Source: Alphaproteobacteria bacterium
GTDB taxonomy: Bacteria; Pseudomonadota; Alphaproteobacteria; UBA6615
Assembly: GCA_028279245.1 (NCBI GenBank)
Contig: JANQOE010000062.1
Location: 1 to 64,000 of the forward strand
Length of the DNA: 64,000 bases
Reading direction: 5' to 3'
The translations under genes were made by a program, and so were the position numbers. Within the stretch, counting starts at the first letter, position 1; the number at the start of each line of letters is the position of its first letter. Positions 8,460 through 16,910 of the stretch are shown piece by piece. The notes under the pieces are model-generated. The model was not told the DNA's origin and searched no databases. It saw nothing but the letters and a program-made list of their open reading frames with translations.

Positions 8460-9293
8460 ATGAGTATCGATAAGTCAGAACTCGGGCCTTTGCTGGCACG
8501 GGGCCGTACAGCGGACATCTACGCCCTTAGTCGCGATGCCGTCATCAAGGTTCTGCGGACCGGTTTTAGAGACGAACTGATCCAGATCGAGGCCGACAGG
8601 ACCCGAGCCGTCGCCGGCCTGGGCTTGCCCGCACCACGTGTCCTCGACGTGACCTCTGTTGCTGGTCGCCCGGCACTGGTCGTCGAACGTGTCGACGGCG
8701 AGAGCATGCTCAGCCGATTGACCCATCACCCCCAGCAACTGGTCACGCTGGCGCGGCTGCAGGCGGACCTGCATGCCAATCTCACCAGTGTCCGTGCCGC
8801 CAGTTTCGGTGCCGAAAGCCTACCCCCACTGACAGCCCGATTGACCGACCGCATCGGTTCGGCCGACGCACTGTCGGCGGACCTAAAACAGGGACTGCTG
8901 AATGGGCTTCTGAGCTTGAGCGGCGAGGACTGCCTATGCCACGGCGATTTTCACCCCGACAACATCATTCTCGGTGAGAAGGGGCCAGTCATCATCGATT
9001 GGCTGGATGCCACCAGCGGACCGGCCGCCGCGGACGCAGCCCGCAGCCATCTGCTGCTCTCGCTCGCCGCCCCACCCCAAGGACAGAGTCTGCTGCGACG
9101 AGCCGCATTGAACTCGGCCCGCACACTCTTTCGGCGTGCATACCTCAGGCGCTACCGCCAGCAAACCGGACTTCCCGCCGATGCACTCGCAGCCTGGATG
9201 CCGATAGTCGCCGCAGCACGCCTCGCCGAGGGCGTCAACGGCGAGGCCGACCGGCTCGTCGCCTTGGCTGAAAACGCTCGAAACCTCTATTGA
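8460..9293 (+). CDS. Aminoglycoside-phosphotransferase-fold kinase, likely small-molecule kinase
   Basis: APH/choline-kinase fold: a lysine in VIKVL (K30), the catalytic loop CHGDFHPDN with D163 as base, and the metal-binding D180 in IIDWLD. Length 277 is normal. Despite the family name, members in sugar-acid loci commonly phosphorylate sugars, amino sugars or choline-like compounds, and nothing here argues for drug resistance. It follows the dehydratase gene on the same strand and could phosphorylate the 2-keto-3-deoxy product, but this is inference. The ribosome site is weak. Its last bases overlap the convergent heparinase-like gene by 7. Confidence 0.8.
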   Translation: MSIDKSELGPLLARGRTADIYALSRDAVIKVLRTGFRDELIQIEADRTRAVAGLGLPAPRVLDVTSVAGRPALVVERVDGESMLSRLTHHPQQLVTLARLQADLHANLTSVRAASFGAESLPPLTARLTDRIGSADALSADLKQGLLNGLLSLSGEDCLCHGDFHPDNIILGEKGPVIIDWLDATSGPAAADAARSHLLLSLAAPPQGQSLLRRAALNSARTLFRRAYLRRYRQQTGLPADALAAWMPIVAAARLAEGVNGEADRLVALAENARNLY

Positions 9294-11080
9294 ATCCGCA
9301 GAGCCAGACGCTGACCCGCGACCGGGACAAGCACGCGCCACAGTTGTGTCGGCCATGACCACAGCAGACGCTCGTCGGCGATCGGGATGGCTTCGCTGCG
9401 CGGCGCGCCGCCGCCGTCAATCGCTATCGCACCCAGGCCACCGACCTTGATCGCATCCCCCTCGATGACTGGCTCCTCCGCGAACATCAAGGACAGTGTC
9501 GCCGGGCGATCGCTGTCAAAGGTGTCGACGACCTCAATATCCCGGCCCTTAGTGAAGTGGACGCATCGCCGGTAGCTGCGGAGGCCGGCCTCGGCGGGGT
9601 AGGCGCCGGCCAACTCCATCTCCATCCGCGCAGCCGCTGGGCTCAACTCCGCCTTCACATTGGCCGCCGCGAAGTCTCGGCCATCCCGCTGCATCACGTC
9701 ATCGAAGGTGAGCAAGTTGTGGTAGGCCGACTGCATCGTCCAGATCTCGTAGCGGCTGCCGGAGAAGGTCTTTGCGGTGTAGGTCTCGACCCCGACGTCG
9801 ATGAGGAACGGGCGCCCATCCTTGTAGAGCGTCACGCTGCCGACGTCGTTGTGGTTGTGGCTTTCCCCGTTATGCCCGGCCTTGACCGCGAGCGCATAGC
9901 GGTCGTCGCGCGCAATCATCAGACCGATACTTTCGTAGAGGATGTCGCGCTTTTCCGGTTCGCTGGCGGCGCGCTCGCGCATCGCCTGCGCGTTGAACGC
10001 GGCCTGTAGCCGGTAGAACAGATTGTATTCGTCTGGCAGGTCCTTTTCGTCCGACTTCGCCCAGTCGATCACGGCAAAGTCAGTCAGTGCGTCCGATCCG
10101 ACAGCGAGGCCGAAGAGATACTCGCGTGCGGTACATCGCCCGACCACCGCCGAACTGTCGGAGAAATTGAAGTACTGATTATCGTCGACGTGCATGTTGA
10201 CGATGTATTCGGCCATGTTGCGCAGCTTTGGTTCGCGCCACAGCCCAGCAAACACATCGGGGGCCACCGCGGCCAGGACAACCAAGGCATTGAACAGCGT
10301 GAGACTGCCCTTCCGATAGTACATCACGCCTTCTTCGCAGCCGCCGTCATCCCCGAACACGCTGAGATACTCGTCGAGGCTCTTCGCCGCTTTCTCGATC
10401 ACGGCGCGCCTGGTCTGTTGATCGGTCGGGCGCGTCAGCACGGTCAGCAGCACGTTCTGCGTGCACCAACCGGTCCAGTTGTTCAACGGGTCACCTTCGC
10501 CGCCCATCCACCAGAAATGCGCATCGTGATACGGCTGAACAATCCGCGCCTGCAGTTCGCGGTCGATCCGGCGGACGATTTCCGGGCTTATGCGGTCAAG
10601 GCTCTCCGCCAGCAGGGTCGCAGCGACGGCAAGTTGCGCGCCGGTCTCGCTCGCGAACAAGTCGATGACCGGCGCAGTCGTATCGGGCAGGGGGAATCGG
10701 CGACCGCCTCTGGCATAGCAGTTGTGTGCGGCGATCTGCCAGCCGCTTTCCTCGCAGATGAGCCAGATGCCATCGACGATTTGATCGAGGAAGCGGCCTT
10801 CATTCTCCACACATTCGCCGAGGATCAACGCGTTCAGCTGGTTGCGGCGCCCTTGATACGCCGCCTCGAAACGTGACCGGTTGCCGTTGCGTGTGAACGC
10901 CATGTGGAGCGTTGCCGGAAGCGCCGGCCACGGAGTACGAGCAACCTCCTCGGCGCGTGCTATCAGTTGATCCCGAGTCTCAACGGGCAGCGAGGTCCAC
11001 GCCTGCCGGTCCGTCGCCGGTGGTATCTCAGCAAAATCCGGAATCTCCGGCGGCAGATGAGGCAACCGTTCCGAGAACAT
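9287..11080 (-). CDS. Heparinase II/III-like polysaccharide lyase
   Basis: Lyase-type domain architecture: an alpha-helical toroid-like N-terminal part (to about residue 370) and a C-terminal beta-sheet heparinase II/III domain with the signature stretch GESHNHNDVGSVTLY around residue 405-425, where the histidine and asparagine lie at the active site. These enzymes cleave uronic-acid polysaccharides or oligosaccharides by beta-elimination. No signal peptide is visible, so it probably acts on imported oligosaccharides in the cytoplasm. AGAGGATCGA precedes the ATG. It is the last gene of the minus-strand operon that begins at 20631. The polymer (alginate, glycosaminoglycan, exopolysaccharide) is unknown. 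Confidence 0.85.
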   Translation of the reverse strand: MFSERLPHLPPEIPDFAEIPPATDRQAWTSLPVETRDQLIARAEEVARTPWPALPATLHMAFTRNGNRSRFEAAYQGRRNQLNALILGECVENEGRFLDQIVDGIWLICEESGWQIAAHNCYARGGRRFPLPDTTAPVIDLFASETGAQLAVAATLLAESLDRISPEIVRRIDRELQARIVQPYHDAHFWWMGGEGDPLNNWTGWCTQNVLLTVLTRPTDQQTRRAVIEKAAKSLDEYLSVFGDDGGCEEGVMYYRKGSLTLFNALVVLAAVAPDVFAGLWREPKLRNMAEYIVNMHVDDNQYFNFSDSSAVVGRCTAREYLFGLAVGSDALTDFAVIDWAKSDEKDLPDEYNLFYRLQAAFNAQAMRERAASEPEKRDILYESIGLMIARDDRYALAVKAGHNGESHNHNDVGSVTLYKDGRPFLIDVGVETYTAKTFSGSRYEIWTMQSAYHNLLTFDDVMQRDGRDFAAANVKAELSPAAARMEMELAGAYPAEAGLRSYRRCVHFTKGRDIEVVDTFDSDRPATLSLMFAEEPVIEGDAIKVGGLGAIAIDGGGAPRSEAIPIADERLLWSWPTQLWRVLVPVAGQRLALRIQ

Positions 11081-11103
11081 TCGATCCTCTATATGTCGCG
11101 GTC

Positions 11104-12954
11104 TTAGCGGCGATCCAGGTCCAAGTCCGGTGCGCCCCAGCCGATAACCAGCTCGGCACTGTCCCGCATTTCATCCAACGCGGCGTCGTCGGGCCGGGCC
11201 GGTGGGTTGTCCCAGACCGCTGCATCCGCCGAAGCGACGACAGCGCAGCCAAGGGTCGTCGTGCCGGCATCGATCTGCCCCCGCAACTGCGGGACCCAGG
11301 TGCGTGGGAACATCAGGCTGGTGTTCGGCAACGCGGCCTTAGCAACACCGGCGCGTGTATCGTCGGAAAGGTCGCGGATCCCGCTGATCTCATCCGTACG
11401 CTGCACCAGCGCAAAGCCGCTGTCAGCCTCGGTCCGGACCACGCCATCCTCATCGCGATCGATTGCGAAACCCCCTTCGGCGGTCTCCAAAGCGCGGTCC
11501 GTCTGTATGCGGTGTACGCGAACATGATACGGCGGTGTCGCGATCAGCCAGGTTTCGACCGACACCCCCGCCATCGGCGACCAGCGGCAGTAGAGGTAAT
11601 CGTCGCCGATACGGGCGTCATCATTGCTTTCGCGGATGCGGTAGTGACGGCCGTCGTCGCTGAAGGCCAACATGCTGTCGAAGGACCCGTTGGCGAAACA
11701 GGCGTCACTGCTTTCCACGCTAAAGCCGTGCCGGGTCGAGTAGGCAAACTTCGCGTACTTCGCCGCGCCGTGGCGCAACCGCAGGCTTTCTTGGCCGGCC
11801 GACAACGCGATCGTCGCGCTCTGGTCGCCCGCGATGACCATGCCCGGCAACCGTTGGGCGACCGGCTTGCTCGGCGCAACCGGCGGAATCTCCTCGGCCT
11901 GCCAGAACGGGTGGTCCTCTGCGCACGCCAGTACGGCGAACGGCTTGAGGGCCCAGTAAGGAGAGCCGGGCGAGTTGTATTCCTCGGCCATATGGTATTG
12001 GGGATAGGCATAACCGACGGACAACACCCCGTCGCGGTCGGCAATCGGCTGCCGCTGCCACCAGCGCAGGTTGTTGAGCAACAAGCCCTTCGTTTCGCCC
12101 CAAGGCAAAGCATCGACATCCGCATAGGCCAGGGCGCCCCAAAACCCGGCGTGGGCAAAGCGGTAGGTCAGACTGCGGCCGAACGGCAGCGCCGAGCCGT
12201 CGGCGGCAAACCAGGCCTTGTAGTCCCGCGCAAACTCTGCGGCGCGTTCGCGGTATCTGGTCGCGCGTTCGCTGTCGTCCGGACGCAGCGTCGCGTAGAT
12301 CAGGCCATAGAAATGAATGGCAAACGGAATGTAGTGCTCGAGCCGCCGCACCTTGCCGTCGCGATACCAGCCATCCTGCAGGTAGTAGCCTTCGATCGCG
12401 TCGAGATGCGGCGTCAGCCGATCCCAGTCAAACGACCAGCCGACGCGGTCGAGGCCGAGCGCGACTAGCACGGGGAAGAAATGCCAATTGTTCGGCGCCG
12501 TCTCGAGGCTAAGGATGTGCTCGAGCCACCGGCCCAGATTTTCCCGCGCCGCACCGTCGAGAGCGCTGAACAACTCTTCCGGCAGCAGCGCGAGCCCGAA
12601 GCCCAGTGCCGCGGACTCGACGATCCGTTGATTGGTGTCGGCCGGCGTGCCCCAGAAGTCCTCGTGGTCGGGGTTCGCCCCATTCGCCAGCCCGCGCTGT
12701 AATAGCTGCATGTGGGGGAAGTCGCCGCCCCCGGCGACCAACGGTGCAATGCCCCAAAGCGGCCGCGCAAAACCCTCCAGGTCAGCCGCCGCGGGTTGGA
12801 AATGGGCACCGGTCGCGCCGAGTCGGACGCGGCCCGAGCCGGGGCTGAAATAGGGGAGGAGCGGGTTGAATACGTCGCGGACCGCATTTTGCAGGTCGGC
12901 CCGAGATTGGAGCGGATTGCCGTGCAAGGGGTTGGCCGCGAGATAGCTATCCAT
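11104..12954 (-). CDS. DUF2264 domain protein, probable cytoplasmic glycan-processing enzyme
   Basis: The N-terminal two thirds match the DUF2264 pattern (alpha/alpha-toroid, with FGRSLTYRFA and repeated tryptophan-rich helices) and the remainder is beta-rich. The family often accompanies polysaccharide lyases and unsaturated-glycan hydrolases, but no catalytic activity is agreed on. No signal peptide. Start: I prefer the ATG at 12954 (GGAAAAG ahead, opening MDSYLAANPLHG); a TTG at 12987 overlapping the upstream stop is also in frame. It sits between the transporter ATPase and the heparinase-like lyase, 23 bp before the latter, so it should act on the same imported compound. Confidence 0.78.
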   Translation of the reverse strand: MDSYLAANPLHGNPLQSRADLQNAVRDVFNPLLPYFSPGSGRVRLGATGAHFQPAAADLEGFARPLWGIAPLVAGGGDFPHMQLLQRGLANGANPDHEDFWGTPADTNQRIVESAALGFGLALLPEELFSALDGAARENLGRWLEHILSLETAPNNWHFFPVLVALGLDRVGWSFDWDRLTPHLDAIEGYYLQDGWYRDGKVRRLEHYIPFAIHFYGLIYATLRPDDSERATRYRERAAEFARDYKAWFAADGSALPFGRSLTYRFAHAGFWGALAYADVDALPWGETKGLLLNNLRWWQRQPIADRDGVLSVGYAYPQYHMAEEYNSPGSPYWALKPFAVLACAEDHPFWQAEEIPPVAPSKPVAQRLPGMVIAGDQSATIALSAGQESLRLRHGAAKYAKFAYSTRHGFSVESSDACFANGSFDSMLAFSDDGRHYRIRESNDDARIGDDYLYCRWSPMAGVSVETWLIATPPYHVRVHRIQTDRALETAEGGFAIDRDEDGVVRTEADSGFALVQRTDEISGIRDLSDDTRAGVAKAALPNTSLMFPRTWVPQLRGQIDAGTTTLGCAVVASADAAVWDNPPARPDDAALDEMRDSAELVIGWGAPDLDLDRR

Positions 12955-12983
12955 GTCTGTCTTTTCCGTATCTAGGGCGGGGG

Positions 12984-14723
12984 TCAACCGCGCAGGCGCG
13001 ACTGCTTCGGATCGGCGCGCGGCACGGCGGCGAGGAGTTCTTGGGTGTAGGCGTGTTGCGGGTTGTCGCAGATGGATTGGGACGGTCCGATTTCGACGAT
13101 TTCGCCGCGGCGCATGACCGCCATGCGTTCGCAGAAATAGCGGATAACCCCGATGTCGTGACTGATGAAGATGAAGCTGAGCCCAAGGCGAGACCGCAGT
13201 TTGAGCAACAGGTCGAGCACCTGGGCCCGCAGACTGCCATCGAGCGCGGAGGTCGCTTCGTCCGCCAGAACCAGACGCGGATTAAGCGCGATGGCGCGGG
13301 CGATGCCGATCCGCTGCCGTTGCCCGCCGCTGAATGCGTGCGGATAACGGTCCATGACGTCGGCTGGCAGTTCGACGCTTTCCAACAGGTCGGCGACCCG
13401 GCTCCGAAGTTCGGACTTGGGGCAGGCGCGGTTGACGATCATCGGTTCCGCAACGATCTGCTCGACCGTCATGCGCGGGTTCAGCGACGCGAACGGATCC
13501 TGAAAGATCATGCGGATTTCGGTGTACAGCGAGCGGTCGCCGAACCCGCCGCGCCCGCACAAGTCAGTTGTGCTGCCGTCGCCGCGCGTGAACATGGCGC
13601 TGCCGGAATCGACTTTGTAGAGGCCAACCAGACAGCGGGCGAGGGTGGTCTTGCCGGAACCGCTCTCGCCAACTACGCCGAGCGCCTCACCGGCGCGAAG
13701 ATCGAAGGAAACGTCGCGCAAGGCATGGACCACGGCGCGATGCCGCCGCAGCATCCCGTGCGTCGTGCCGAACGCCAGGTTTAGGTTCCGCACCTGCAGG
13801 ATCGGCTCTTCGCTTAACGTGCCGGCGACCTTCGCCGCCGGGCCGGATTCCATCAACCGCGCCGCACCGATCAGGTCTTGTGTGTGCGGGTGCTGTGGCC
13901 GGCTGAAGATCTGATCAACGTCGCCGTATTCGAGTACCTTGCCGTCGCGCATAACCGCGACATGGTCCGCCATCTCCGCGACGACGCCCATGTCGTGCGT
14001 GATGAACAGCACCGCCATGCCATAATCGCGCTGCAGCGACTTGATGAGCTTGAGGATCTCCGCCTGGGTCGTGACATCGAGGGCGGTCGTCGGTTCGTCG
14101 GCGATCAGCACTTTCGGCTTGTTGGCGAGCGCCATGGCAATCATGGCACGTTGCCGCATGCCCCCACTGTATTGGAAAGCGTAGCGGTCGACCGCGATCT
14201 CCGGATCGGGAATCTGCACCTGTTTGAGCAGCGAGATCGCCTGTTCCCGCGCTTCCTTCTTTTCGATCGGCTGATGCAGCCGGATCGCCTCGATAATCTG
14301 CGAACCGATCGTGTGAACCGGGCTGAGCGAACTCATCGGTTCCTGGAAGATCATCGATATATGTCCCCCGCGGACAGCACGGATCGCCGGCCCATAGGGG
14401 TCGAGGTCACTCAGATGTATTGGTGCGTCGTCGCCAGGCTTGAACGAGATCCGCCCGCCGACGATGCGGCCGGGCTTGACGATGTTGAGGATCGACCGGG
14501 CAGTCACGCTCTTGCCGCTGCCGCTTTCGCCGACCACGCACAACGTGTCGCCGGCGCGCAGGGAGAGCGAGACCTTATCGACCGCCTTCAGGTTGCCACG
14601 GCGCATCGTGAAGTGGGTCTCTAGGTCGACGATCGCCAGGATCTCGTCAGCGACCTCCGGGGCAGGGACCGCGGCCGACTGGTCGGCCGGCTCCAGGGCA
14701 ATAGCCGTTTCGCGCGGCGTCAT
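12984..14723 (-). CDS. ABC transporter ATPase, two nucleotide-binding domains fused (DppD-DppF type)
   Basis: Energises the permeases at 14720 and 15854. Two complete ATPase units: the first has Walker A GESGSGKS near residue 65-72, signature YSGGMRQR and Walker B VLIADEPT; the second has GESGSGKTT near 350-360, FSGGQRQR and [10 protein letters not shown]. Fused forms of about 550-600 residues are well known in oligopeptide-class importers of proteobacteria (GsiA/YejF type), so the fusion itself is not unusual. ATGA overlap with the preceding permease (14720-14723) shows translational coupling. In this operon the cargo is more likely an oligosaccharide than a peptide. Confidence 0.93.
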   Translation of the reverse strand: MTPRETAIALEPADQSAAVPAPEVADEILAIVDLETHFTMRRGNLKAVDKVSLSLRAGDTLCVVGESGSGKSVTARSILNIVKPGRIVGGRISFKPGDDAPIHLSDLDPYGPAIRAVRGGHISMIFQEPMSSLSPVHTIGSQIIEAIRLHQPIEKKEAREQAISLLKQVQIPDPEIAVDRYAFQYSGGMRQRAMIAMALANKPKVLIADEPTTALDVTTQAEILKLIKSLQRDYGMAVLFITHDMGVVAEMADHVAVMRDGKVLEYGDVDQIFSRPQHPHTQDLIGAARLMESGPAAKVAGTLSEEPILQVRNLNLAFGTTHGMLRRHRAVVHALRDVSFDLRAGEALGVVGESGSGKTTLARCLVGLYKVDSGSAMFTRGDGSTTDLCGRGGFGDRSLYTEIRMIFQDPFASLNPRMTVEQIVAEPMIVNRACPKSELRSRVADLLESVELPADVMDRYPHAFSGGQRQRIGIARAIALNPRLVLADEATSALDGSLRAQVLDLLLKLRSRLGLSFIFISHDIGVIRYFCERMAVMRRGEIVEIGPSQSICDNPQHAYTQELLAAVPRADPKQSRLRG

Positions 14724-15844
14724 TGGGCGTACGGGTCGGCGGCATCACGCATGCCGTCGCCGAGGAAGTTCATCGTCAGCACTGCGACGATGACTGCCGC
14801 GCCGGGCCACAGCAGCCACGGGGCCGTCGCAACGGCGCGAATGTTCTGGGCCTCTTGCAACAACACCCCCCAACTGATGATCGGTGCCTGAAGACCGAGA
14901 CCGAGGAAGCTCAACGCAGTTTCCGCGAGGATCATCCCCGGTACCGCGAGGCTCGCTGCAGCGATGATGTGACTGGTGAACGCCGGCACCATATGCCGCA
15001 TGACAATCCGCAGGTCGCTCGCGCCGTCGATCCGCGCGGCCGTGACATAGTCCTCGGTCTTCAGCGCGAGGAAGCGGCCGCGGACCACCCGCGCCAGCTC
15101 GGTCCAGCCGATGAGTGACAGAATGATGGTGACGGCGAAGTAGATGGCCAGCGCATCCCAATCCCGAGGCAGAGCCGCGGCCAGACCCATCCACAGGGGA
15201 ATGGTGGGGAGCGAGCGCAAGAACTCGATAACGCGCTGCACGATCAGGTCGAACAGTCCGCCATAATATCCCGACAAGCCACCGACCACGAGGCCGATGA
15301 CCAGACTCATGATCACGCCGATCAGGCCGACCGATAGGGAGATACGGGTCCCGTGGATCAGCCGGCTCAACACATCGCGGCCGAGCCGGTCCGCGCCCAG
15401 CAGAAACAGCGGCGTGCGCGAGTCTTCAACCGTGATCAGCTTATGTTGCATCGGAATGAAGCCCATCAGCCGATAGGGCTCCGACTTCCCGAACAGGCGC
15501 AGCGGGATCTTTTCCTCTGGATCAGTGACAAACGTTCGCCGCAGGGCGACGGGATCCACTTCGACGGCATAGCCGTTGACATGGGGTCGGAAGATCAGCC
15601 GGCCCTCGTCGTTCCGATCCAAGAGATTGATGCTCTGCGGTGGCGCGAACGTGAAACGGGCGTTGAAGGCGTGCGGGTCCTGCGGCGCGATGAACTCAGC
15701 CAACGCCGCACTAAGATAGAGCAGTATGAGAACAATGCCGCTGAAGACGGCGAGACGATGTCGCCGAAACCGGCCCCAGATGAGCTGCCATTGGGTCTCT
15801 GTCCCGGCGGCGACGATGCGGTCGTCAACGGTGGTTGCCGTCAT
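14720..15844 (-). CDS. ABC transporter permease, DppC/OppC type
   Basis: Second membrane subunit of the importer. Hydrophobic segment near residue 35-55, then a long periplasmic insertion (about 60-170, longer than in standard DppC), then the permease core with GADRLGRDVLSRL and a conserved cytoplasmic loop DYVTAARIDGASD. Length 374 against about 300 for DppC; the extra length is in the insertion, a feature of the YejE-like branch. GGGGGAAGAT stands before the ATG. Coupled to the ATPase by ATGA and 9 bp after the DppB-type gene. Confidence 0.92.
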   Translation of the reverse strand: MTATTVDDRIVAAGTETQWQLIWGRFRRHRLAVFSGIVLILLYLSAALAEFIAPQDPHAFNARFTFAPPQSINLLDRNDEGRLIFRPHVNGYAVEVDPVALRRTFVTDPEEKIPLRLFGKSEPYRLMGFIPMQHKLITVEDSRTPLFLLGADRLGRDVLSRLIHGTRISLSVGLIGVIMSLVIGLVVGGLSGYYGGLFDLIVQRVIEFLRSLPTIPLWMGLAAALPRDWDALAIYFAVTIILSLIGWTELARVVRGRFLALKTEDYVTAARIDGASDLRIVMRHMVPAFTSHIIAAASLAVPGMILAETALSFLGLGLQAPIISWGVLLQEAQNIRAVATAPWLLWPGAAVIVAVLTMNFLGDGMRDAADPYAQ

Positions 15845-15853
15845 ATCTTCCCC

Positions 15854-16843
15854 CTAGGCCATGCGAATGCGCGGATCGATCCACGCCAGGAGAAGATCTG
15901 ACAGCAATGTGCCCAGCAGGGTCAGCACGCCCATCAACAGAATAAGCGCTCCCGCGAGGTGCATGTCCTGCGACAACAGTGAGCGGAGCAGGATGGGCGA
16001 CAGTGTTGGCAGGTTGAGCACGATCCCGGTCACGATGGAGCTCGAGATGATGGTCGGCAGCAGCCAACCGATCGTGCTCACCAACGGATTCATCGCTACC
16101 CGGACCGGGTAACGCATGATCAGGCGCCACTCGGCCATACCCTTGGCCCGCGCCGTGTCGACATAGGGACGCGATAGCTCGTCGAGCAGGTTCGCCCGTA
16201 GGATACGTATCACCTGGGCCGAACCGGCCGTGGCGATCACTAGGACCGGCGCCCAAACGTGGCTGAAGAAGTCGACGAGACGGCCGAACGACCAGCGTGC
16301 GTTCATGTACTCGTCGGAGAACAAGCCGGTTATGGTCGCGCCGAACGCGACAAAGCTGATGTACATCAGCAGCAACGCGAGCAGAAAGTTCGGGATCGCC
16401 AGGCCAATGAAGCCGAAGATCGTCGCCGCCACGTCGCCGATGGAATACTGCCTGACCGCGGAATAGATGCCGACCGGCAGCGCAATCGCCCACAGCACCA
16501 CAATGGCCAGGAACTCGACAGCGAGGGAGATGCCAAGGCGGTCGCCGATAACCTCGCGGACGGTCTTGGTCAGCTCGAAGCTGAAGCCGAAGTCGCCGAC
16601 GACAACACCGGAGACCCACAGCCAGTATTGCACGATGAATGGCCGGTCGAGGCCGTACTGGGCGCGCAGGCGCTCGACGGCGTCGACGTTGACGGCGTCG
16701 CCCGTGGCGGCCATCTCGGCCATCTTCGCGGTGAGGAAATCGCCCGGCGGGAGCTGAATGATCCCAAAGCAGACAATGGAGAGCGCCAGGATCGTGGCGA
16801 TCATGAACAGCAAGCGCCGCACCGCGTAGCGTAGCAAGGCCAT
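15854..16843 (-). CDS. ABC transporter permease, DppB/OppB type
   Basis: First membrane subunit. The start at 16843 (MALLRYAVRRLLFMI) has AGGAGG 5-6 bases ahead; an upstream in-frame extension of 73 codons reads back through the intergenic hairpin and lacks hydrophobic or conserved sequence, so it is excluded. With 329 residues it has the N-terminal anchor, the periplasmic domain with QYGLDRPFIVQYWLW, and the permease loop RPYVDTARAKGM typical of the family. It follows the binding-protein gene with a 67-bp gap that holds a perfect hairpin. Confidence 0.92.
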   Translation of the reverse strand: MALLRYAVRRLLFMIATILALSIVCFGIIQLPPGDFLTAKMAEMAATGDAVNVDAVERLRAQYGLDRPFIVQYWLWVSGVVVGDFGFSFELTKTVREVIGDRLGISLAVEFLAIVVLWAIALPVGIYSAVRQYSIGDVAATIFGFIGLAIPNFLLALLLMYISFVAFGATITGLFSDEYMNARWSFGRLVDFFSHVWAPVLVIATAGSAQVIRILRANLLDELSRPYVDTARAKGMAEWRLIMRYPVRVAMNPLVSTIGWLLPTIISSSIVTGIVLNLPTLSPILLRSLLSQDMHLAGALILLMGVLTLLGTLLSDLLLAWIDPRIRMA

Positions 16844-16869
16844 CCGTTTGCCTCCTGTCCGGCGAAGGA

Positions 16870-16898
16870 ATACCGGCCGGGCGGGGCCCGGCCGGTAT
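16870..16898 (-). terminator. Perfect 13-bp hairpin between binding-protein and permease genes
   Basis: ATACCGGCCGGGC and GCCCGGCCGGTAT with a 3-base loop, almost entirely G-C. It begins 12 bases after the binding-protein stop. Only TTCCTT follows on the minus strand, so it more likely stabilises the upstream message end or attenuates than fully terminates. Confidence 0.6.
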
Positions 16899-16910
16899 CT
16901 TAGCGCTAGA

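Noticed and set aside
8460-9293. Antibiotic-resistance determinant
   Set aside because: The APH fold alone does not show aminoglycoside specificity, and the neighbours are sugar-acid genes with no mobile element.
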